Shown here piece by piece: positions 57,037 to 64,000 of a stretch of 64,000 bases of DNA. Position 1 is the stretch's first letter, and every line of letters starts with the position of its first letter. A program made the translations under genes and the position numbers. Location of the stretch: positions 186,001-250,000 of the forward strand of contig VCJN01002089.1 of NCBI GenBank assembly GCA_006384855.1, in the 5' to 3' direction. Origin of the DNA: Tetraselmis striata. Its lineage: Eukaryota; Chlorophyta; Chlorodendrophyceae; Chlorodendrales; Chlorodendraceae. The notes beneath the pieces were generated by a model. The model saw nothing but the letters and a program-made list of their open reading frames with translations. It had not been told where the DNA came from and did no database searches.

Positions 57037-57660
57037 AGTACTATCTGAATTTCTCGTTTCGATAATTTCATCAAATTGATATGCGCACGCGGGCTCGCGT
57101 GTCGCGCGCCGACGCGGAGCACCCGGGCTAAGTACAGGCGGCTGCACGTACACGATGCACATCGCTGCACATCGCTGACCCCGCGGTGTGCGGCGATGTG
57201 CGGCACGACGGGCGGAGGTGTGGATGGGCGGATGTAGGTGGTACGGTAGGTGGTAGGCGGTAGGTGGTGTTCGTAGGTGCGCGTTTTAACGTTGTCCAGC
57301 AGCTGGCAGGCGAGGATGACAGAAATTCATGAGTGGGAAGCTAAAGAAGTTCCGGGGATCGGCATTCCAGGGGTGATGAGAGATGGTGAGCAGGCGGACA
57401 ACCGGGGTGATGCCTTGGAGCCCTGGCATGGTGGTCACCAGTAAATTTCAGCCGCCCTAACTGCTGATGATTGTGTAACGCCCCAGCACGCGCATGAAGT
57501 ACAGGGTCGCCTCACGGTCACCGCCGCTCACCGCTCACCGCCGCTCAAGCGCGGACAGCCGAGCACTAGCATCTGTGCTCCTTGCCGGTGGTGGGCTACA
57601 TCCACCCCAACTCTCAACCGCCCCCCCCCCCCCCCCCCCGCGCGCGCGCGCGCGGCAGCA
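57037..57660. other. Region without a recognised gene
   Basis: GTAGGTGGTA-type short repeats (57,230-57,270) and a run of about 18 C, directly followed by (CG)n (57,620-57,652), just before the next start codon. Confidence 0.5.
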
Positions 57661-57663
57661 GGC

Positions 57664-58562
57664 ATGCCGGGAGAGGGATGGATATCGAGTGTGTCGAAGG
57701 ATGGCGTGCACACATGCAAGCACTGCCAGGGCATCGTGACGGGCAGTAGTGAAAGGACGGCGCGAGAGCGGCACTTCCTAAAATTCCCGAACTGTAGGCA
57801 CTCGTTGAAGCGTGCGGGTAAGTTGCGCCGCAAGGCCGCCTTAGTACAAGCAGCAGTAGCAAGGGCGGCAGCAGCAGCAGCAGCAGCGGCAGGGGCGGCA
57901 GCAGGAGTAGCTGCAGCCGTCGGAAACGGCCCGCCGGCGCCGGTCTCGGACGACGGCGGCTCGAAGGAGGACGATGTGATGGGCGTGGGGGAGGACCCCG
58001 TTGGCGAAGACGGTATGGACATCGACGCACCTGCGTGGCCGCCGGCGGGCGTTAAAGCCGCCGATGAGGGCGTGATCAGGGAAGGCGATCCCGGTGACTT
58101 CTACATGAAGGTCATCGCCAAGAAGTTCCGGGGAGTATGGCACTACGGCGTGATAACCGGCGTCGTTACCGAGTGTGTGTTGGAGGACTACGGCGGGGCG
58201 ACCCTGTGGCGCGCTGTTTTCGAGGACGGTGACACTGTGGACCTTCTGCGTTCAGAGGTGAGTGGGCCCGGCCTGTGTGTTGGTGGCACCACTCGCCTGC
58301 GGTTGTATGGAATCACACGCACCCGCCCGGTCGGCGTGGTAGGTTGTGGAGGCTATGGCGGCTGCCCAGGAGCACCCCCCTGTGGATGCGGACGGGGAGG
58401 CTCGCTTGGTAACCGTCCCTGAAGGCGGTGACCTTTTCGCGCAGCAGATCAACCGCATGAAGGCGCATCGCCTCTACAGGGAACCCAACCCCAACAAGAA
58501 GGTATCCCCCCCCTCTTGCTTCCTCCTCCGCCACGTGCACCCATACCCACCCACCCACACAC

Positions 58563-58596
<34 letters not shown>

Positions 58597-59431
58597 TCAA
58601 ACTCGCACTCACAGCGACCCACCCACACACACAGGGGTACATGGCCTCAGAGGACGCTGGCCCCGGCGCCGTGGAGACGCCCATCCGGTTGGTTGGGAGC
58701 GCATCCGCTGCGTGGGAGGACGCGGTGGACTTCAAGGACCATTTGGAGAAGCTGCTGGACGACGTCCGACGTACGGTGCAGGGCTCGCACTCGTATGCAC
58801 CCATACTCGTGGGGTGGGGTGCGGTCCTGCCGGGCTGGACCCCCAGCGGTGGCGCTGGGGGGGCTCCTGGCCTACAAGGCGGCGTCGCTTCGCAACGGCG
58901 ACAAGCCCCGGCTTCACCGGGGGGCGGGGGGGGGGGAGACGGGGAGACGTCGAGAGACAACTCCTTCTTTGTGTAAAAGATGTTGAAGTAAGTCCCCGAC
59001 GCCGACCCACCCCCCCTACACCACCGAGGAGCTGGAGAGCGAGGAGGAGCTGCCAAGAAACCTGCTAGCGGAGCGCGAAGACGCCAAGTACACCACCATG
59101 GTCGCGCGAGCTCAACACTTCTATCTTGCCACGCCACCGCCCCCGCCAGGGGCTGACTCTGACGACAGCCGTGCCAGCGCGCGGCCCATTCGGGCTGCAT
59201 TGTGTACGGTGTGGACGCCGGAACGAGCCCACACTGCCGTGGGCTTGGACGTGTGGAGAGTGCCGGGCGGCGGCGGTGGTTCCGGCGGGGAGGAGGCCCT
59301 TGTCCTACTAGATGGTCCGGGCATCCGCAAGACATGCCGACATGTCCTCCGCGAAGGCTGCCGACTTGGGCGTCGACGCCGGGGAGCTGCTGGTGGCGGG
59401 GATCCACGCGAGGTCGCAGGACGGTGCGCGA

Positions 59432-59462
<31 letters not shown>

Positions 59463-59500
59463 ACGGCTGGGGGATAGGCGGGGCAGCGGTTGCTACCGAG
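57664..59500 (+). CDS. BED-like zinc finger plus Tudor-like protein, probably transposon-associated
   Basis: Exon 1 (57,664-58,257) starts MPGEGWISSVSKDGVHTCKH. CKHCQGIVTG...RERHFLKFPNC gives C-x2-C ... H-x5-C, the spacing of BED-type fingers at the N-terminus of hAT transposases. A poly-Ala/Val helix and an acidic linker follow. FRGVWHYGVITGVV then AVFEDGDTVDLLRSE is a Tudor/PTM-like module. Exons 58,370-58,501 (EHPPVDADGEARLVTV, FAQQINRMKAHRLYRE) and 58,635 to about 58,776 (GYMASEDAGPGAVETP, FKDHLEKLLDDVRR) join in phase 0. Another coding block at about 59,024-59,180 reads TTEELESEEELPRNLLAERE and AKYTTMVARAQHFYLATP. The 3' end is unresolved; a run of about 30 G begins near 59,437. No catalytic transposase domain is visible. 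A chromatin-targeting role is inference. Confidence 0.5.
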
Positions 59501-59640
59501 TGAGGCTTAGCATCGTTTGCAATAGCCACGCAGCCTTTCCGGTTGCATAGTGTGACGCCGCATGGATGTAACCCAGCAGTACGCGCAAAGTGCAAGTGTT
59601 ACACGCCCGTGTGCCCCACCCAATAACATTGCGCCCGACC

Positions 59641-60447
59641 TCACTGACGGCATGTCTCGCTCTCCTTCATCTCCTGGGCCGTCCGCCGCCTCACCCTGCG
59701 CACCCTACCAGCGGCGCGTGCCTTCTCGGAAGCCTCACACACGGCGGCGCGAGTCGCGTCGTGGAACGTGTCCCTGACATGGCGGAACTCCGCCCTCACC
59801 GCGGCCGTGGTCGGGCAGGGGACTGCCCGCTGATGGGTCGCCATGCATGGGTACTTCGGGCCGCACAAAGCCGGGGTGCCGTCGCAGCAACACTCCCAGT
59901 CCGTCCGTTGGCCGCAGTACACGCATGACGGGGGTCCGGCCAGGACACGCACATGATAGTGCATGTGGCCGCCTCCCGCCACTGCTCGTAGTGCTCCGGT
60001 TAACATGGCGACGAGCAAGTCGGCATGTCCCGCAGGTGGCTGCGGGGCGGGTGGCGCGAGCGCAGCCTCGCTCGCCTCGACAACCCCCTCAGCCCGATCA
60101 GTCGCCTCGACCACGGCCTCCTCCGCCTCCTGACGCGGCGCACCAGGCGCATCATCGTCGCCTGGCAGGGCGTCCCCCCCCGCAACGGCGCCGTCGGCGG
60201 TGGCCGACGCCGTCGTGGCGGGGTGTTGTAAGGAGGTGGCCCTAGACATAGGTGGGGCCGGCACCGCCATGTGTTGCTCCACATGCGGTGCGGTTCCGAG
60301 CGCGACAGCTCCGTCGCACCGGTACCGGCGCCGGCACCCCACGCCTACTGCGCTTACCACCAACCGGCATGTTTCCTTTGGGAGGCGGTTCATCCGCGTC
60401 GGAGGTGAGCGGCGGTGCCGGTGTGGGTGTGGATACTGCCCGGCCAT
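59641..60447 (-). CDS. Ala-rich protein with Cys-rich zinc-finger-like segment, unrecognised
   Basis: 268 codons. The mid region is acidic and Ala/Glu-rich. Then SCVYCGQRTDWECCCDG and TPALCGPKYPCMATHQ give C-x2-C-x7-C-x-C ... L-C-x5-C-x3-H. This resembles the C-terminal cross-brace finger of piggyBac-type transposases (C-x2-C ... W-x-C-x2-C ... L-C ... C-F ... H). A basic, helical tail with RVRRVRRRTAQEMKE follows. No DDD transposase core is upstream within 3 kb on this strand, where the 368-bp array lies, so it may be a single exon of a longer gene. Confidence 0.35.
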   Translation of the reverse strand: MAGQYPHPHRHRRSPPTRMNRLPKETCRLVVSAVGVGCRRRYRCDGAVALGTAPHVEQHMAVPAPPMSRATSLQHPATTASATADGAVAGGDALPGDDDAPGAPRQEAEEAVVEATDRAEGVVEASEAALAPPAPQPPAGHADLLVAMLTGALRAVAGGGHMHYHVRVLAGPPSCVYCGQRTDWECCCDGTPALCGPKYPCMATHQRAVPCPTTAAVRAEFRHVRDTFHDATRAAVCEASEKARAAGRVRRVRRRTAQEMKESETCRQ

Positions 60448-61143
60448 TAGGGCTCCCGCCGCCTGCCGCTCCGCCGACCCACGCCGCGGCGTGTGCTGCG
60501 CCCCGCATAGTCGCCTCGAATATATTATACATGACGCGGGGACGGGGGTGGGGAGGGTGGGGGGGGGGGGGGGGGGGGGGATTCGTGCGTTTCGTATGTC
60601 GGCGGAACGGCGTGCGAAGCTGCGGCTGGCGAAGGTGGTGGAAGTAAGCGTGGCGGCGTCGGCGGCGTATTACCGTGCGTGCATGCGTGCGCAACCCCGC
60701 GGCAGCAAGCGCCGGACTCGGCGTGTGCCGGCGGCAGAGCTGCGAAGCCATGGACACGGTACGGGATGCCAAGTCTGGCTAAGCAACTGCCGCGGCTGGC
60801 GGCTTAACCCCCATGTCCGGCGGTTGAGGGACGGAAGGTGCGTAGAAGTTGATCGGCAAAGCGACATATAAGCCTGACTGTGCTAGGTTTCTATTAAGTA
60901 ATGGCGGTTTGTGCTAAGTAATTCGTAGGGGTGGACCATGCAGCGCAGGTAGGGGGCGGTATAAATGAGGCCGGGCACATATACTGCTCCACGAAACGAC
61001 ACTGTCGCACGTGTAGTTGAATAGACCCCCCCCCCCACCCCCCGCCGGGTCGGCCCGCCGAATCGGCCCGCCGACCCGCCACGGCATGTACTATCTGTCA
61101 TGCATCGCCGGGGTATGTGTGAGTGGATGCCCCGCCGCCACAT
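60448..61143. other. Spacer between the zinc-finger ORF and the repeat array
   Basis: Contains a run of about 20 G (60,560-60,580) and a + strand ORF fragment MSAERRAKLRLAKVVEVSVA (60,597 onward), basic and unrecognised. A C-rich stretch lies at 61,026-61,041. Confidence 0.4.
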
Positions 61144-63142
61144 CCCCCCCCCCCCCCCCCCCCCCCCATTTACACTTGTGCACTCATTAAGTTTGGGCTG
61201 GTTTCGGAGCAGTACATGTACGTATGTATATACATACAATGGAACGTAGGACCTGCGCGGAAAGAGGCGGGGCTGGCGGAGTGCGTTGGGGGTGCGTAGA
61301 GTAGCGTGTTGGTGAGATTCGGGGTGCATCGGACGCCGGTTGCCCATCCACCCAGCGTAAAAGACGCGTACGTAATATTCACACTAATATATTCACACGC
61401 AAATGTGTGAAAACCGGACATTCCGTGCCGGATGGGTGGGAGTACGGCGTCCGATGCAGCCAAAACCCCAGCACCACGCTATTCTATGCACCGCCAATGC
61501 ACTCCGCCAGCACCGCCTCATTCTCTGTCGATTTCGAAAACGCCTTCACATTATCCACCGCTAATTGCAATTGCCACCGTGTAATGTTGTCACGATGTGC
61601 GCACACAACAACACTTACTACCGGTTCCGACGCGGATGGAGGCGGGGCTTGCGGAGTGCGTTGGGGGTGCGTAGAGTAGCGTGCTGCAAATAATTGGGGT
61701 GCATCGGACGCCGGATGCCCATCCACCCGGCGTAAAAGACGCGTAATACTCACACTATATTAACACACAAATGTGTGAAAACCGGACATTCCGTGCCGGA
61801 TGGGTGGGAATACGGCGTCCGATGCAGCCAAAACCCCAGCAACACGCTATTCTATGCACCGCCAATGCACTCCGCCAGCACCGCCTCATTCTCTGTCGAT
61901 TTCGAAAACGCCTTCACATTATCCACCGCTAATTGCAATTGCCACCGTGTAATGTTGTCACGATGTGCGCACACAACAACACTTACTACCGGTTCCGACG
62001 CGGATGGAGGCGGGGCTTGCGGAGTGCGTTGGCGGTGCGTAGAGTAGCGTGCTGCAAATAATTGGGGTGCATCGGACGCCGGATGCCCATCCACCCGGCG
62101 TAAAAGACGCGTAATACTCACACTATATTAACACACAAATGTGTGAAAACCGGACATTCCGTGCCGGATGGGTGGGAATACGGCGTCCGATGCAGCCAAA
62201 ACCCCAGCAACACGCGATTCTATGCACCGCCAATGCACTCCGCCAGCACCGCCTCATTCTCTGTCGATTTCGAAAACGCCTTCACATTATCCACCGCTAA
62301 TTGCAATTGCCACCGTGTAATGTTGTCACGATGTGCGCACACAACAACACTTACTACCGGTTCCGACGCGGATGGAGGCGGGGCTTGCGGAGTGCATCGG
62401 CGGTGCGTAGAGTAGCGTGCTGCAAATAATTGGGGTGCATCGGACGCCGGATGCCCATCCACCCGGCGTAAAAGACGCGTAATATTCACACTATATTAAC
62501 ACACAAATGTGTGAAAACCGGACATTCCGTGCCGGATGGGTGGGAATACGGCGTCCGATGCAGCCAAAACCCCAGCAACACGCGATTCTATGCACCGCCA
62601 ATGCACTCCGCCAGCACCGCCTCATTCTCTGTCGATTTCGAAAACGCCTTCACATTATCCACCGCTAATTGCAATTGCCACCGTGTAATGTTGTCACGCT
62701 GTGCGCACACAACAACACTTACTACCGGTTCCCACGCGGATGGAGGCGGGGCTTGCGGAGTGCATCGGCGGTGCGTAGAGTAGCGTGCTGCAAATAATTG
62801 GGGTGCATCGGACGCCGGATGCCCATCCACCCGGCGTAAAAGACGCGTAATATTCACACTATATTAACACACAAATGTGTGAAAACCGGACATTCCGTAC
62901 CGGATGGATGGGAATACGGCGTCTGATGCAGCCAAAACCCCAGGAACACGCTATTCTATGCACCGCCAATGCACTCCATCCGCAACCCCCGCCTCATTCC
63001 CAGTCGTACGTGCTTGTGCACACGTACGGAATGCTTGCACTGCTCCGAAACCACTGACACATACCCCGCTCATTGGGTACCGATTTGGCGCATGCACAAC
63101 TAGATATTTGTTTACATAAACCGGGGGGGGGGGGGGGGGGGG
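61144..63142. repeat. Array of 368-bp units with inverted halves, bounded by poly-C and poly-G
   Basis: Units start near 61,396, 61,764, 62,132, 62,500 and 62,868 (last one partial), period 368 bp, with few differences. Within each unit the left arm (GGATGGGTGGGAATACGGCGTCCGATGC...CCAATGCACTCCGCC) is an inverted copy of the right arm (GGCGGGG...GGAGTGCGTTGG...GCATCGGACGCCGGATGCCC). About 125 bp of unique loop lies between them. The array begins with a right arm and ends with a left arm, and GGTTTCGGAGCAGT flanks it in inverted orientation (61,200; 63,053). Beyond that lie 24 C on the left (61,144-61,167) and about 20 G on the right (63,123-63,142). Each unit has 90-codon frames on both strands, a side effect of the symmetry. 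Confidence 0.9.
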
Positions 63143-64000
63143 CACAGTGTCCCGCTACTCACCCTGCATTGGATTAGCGCGACGATTGCAAACAAGACGA
63201 GGAGGCGCGAATGAATTGCTCCGAAACCACGCGATGTGCCCGGTGACCTCCATATCCAGCACGTCCACCGATGCAAGTAATAAGGACAGGACCCCCCCCC
63301 CCCCCCCCCGCCCCCCCCCCCCCCCCCACCCGCCAAAGTGGAGGAAGTGTAGGAGTACAACCGGAGCATGACGTGATCCATTGTCGCTTATTTACAAGCA
63401 CGGGCGGTGCTGCCAGACCCGATCGTCTACGGCCGATGTAATATTCACACTATATTCACATCGGTGCACACCGCCGCACACCGCCGCACACCGCTGCGCA
63501 CATCCGCGCACATTCGTCGCGCACATATACGCGCGCCCTACCGCACATATTATCCCGGATTCACTCGGTGAAACCGCGTATTCATTACGCCGTGCTACTT
63601 CAACAATAAACATTGCGAAATTACACCGACACAATGCCGCACCGACTAGCTCTTGACAATACGTGCATATAAATAGTAGTGGCGCGCTGCTCCTCGCCTC
63701 CGATGTGTCGTTGACTGCTGCGGAAGGCGGTCGTCGACTGGGTGTTAGTTTCTCCACCTCGGCCGCCCCCCCCCCCCCCCCCCCCCCCCCCTTCACCGCT
63801 CACAGCGCCATGGCAGACCTCGCCCCCCGGGCAAAAGTGGGCGGCGAGCCTTGTTGTCTCGCGTGTCCGCGCCGCCGGCATCGAGGAGGACGAGAAAGAC
63901 TTGAGGAAACGCGTGATAAGGTGGGCGCGCAACAAAACACTCCACCCTCCACATTAGCACGCACCCACTCGTGGCTAACTTGTGCCGCGCGCAGGTTCGT
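63143..64000. other. Right edge, no established gene
   Basis: On the minus strand 63,290-63,165 reads LLLASVDVLDMEVTGHIAWF and RLVCNRRANPMQ, followed by GTGAGT and then the poly-C, so it may be an exon of a minus-strand gene. C tracts lie at 63,291-63,327 and 63,767-63,790. A + frame from 63,809 (MADLAPRAKVGGEPCC...) runs off toward the window end. Confidence 0.3.

Noticed and set aside
61407-62857. Four near-identical 90-codon ORFs on each strand
   Set aside because: They recur once per 368-bp unit on both strands because the unit is palindromic. No start context or splice signals support them.
61259-62990. CRISPR-like array
   Set aside because: Units are 368 bp with no short repeat/variable spacer pattern, and the surroundings are eukaryotic.

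Overview
The window looks like nuclear DNA of a GC-rich green alga (Chlorophyta, plausibly a chlamydomonadalean). The evidence is short GT-AG introns that keep phase in every gene I could reconstruct, the chlorophyte poly(A) signal TGTAA behind the two convergent genes near 49.2 kb, a giant Pro-Thr-Ala cell-wall-type glycoprotein, a plant-type GIP1 protein, and PAT-like tyrosine-recombinase retroelements like those known from Volvox and Chlamydomonas. All gene models were read by eye; no similarity search was run.

Host genes, left to right: a GIP1-like protein (6,458-10,232, +; nine exons, 771 aa, all phases agree); a very large secreted or wall protein (about 28.4-37.1 kb, +) with repeated N-terminal domains, four Cys-rich modules, a stalk of roughly 1,650 residues built from Thr-Pro-Ala-Pro units and a C-terminal domain; a J-domain protein with a mitochondrial-type presequence (41,213-37,886, -; nine exons, 593 aa); a CYP51-clan-like cytochrome P450 (45,964-49,125, +) lying tail to tail with a PUFA-type fatty acid elongase (50,868-49,399, -; six exons, 318 aa, dilysine C-terminus). 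Both of the last two are ER membrane lipid enzymes by family.

Most of the rest is mobile DNA. Five relatives of a PAT-like (DIRS-order) retroelement sit near 1.0-4.6, 14.7-16.2, 25.5-27.4, 41.4-43.0 and 55.5-56.5 kb; each has a direct repeat spaced about 280-350 bp apart at its end, and one shows the full A1...B1A2...B2 split-direct-repeat layout. One copy is interrupted by a small LTR element. Non-LTR (LINE-type) fragments lie at 4.6-5.7, 19.6-21.5, 37.1-37.3, 43.7-45.4 and 56.5-57.0 kb. A DDE transposase gene with a long hairpin occupies 51.3-53.3 kb.

The right end (57.6-64 kb) is an accessory region: a BED-like zinc finger plus Tudor-like protein, a Cys-rich zinc-finger ORF on the other strand, and a roughly 2-kb array of 368-bp units whose halves are inverted copies of each other, bounded by poly-C and poly-G tracts. 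Long G/C homopolymers occur throughout; in several genes they lie inside introns, often just downstream of the 5' splice site.
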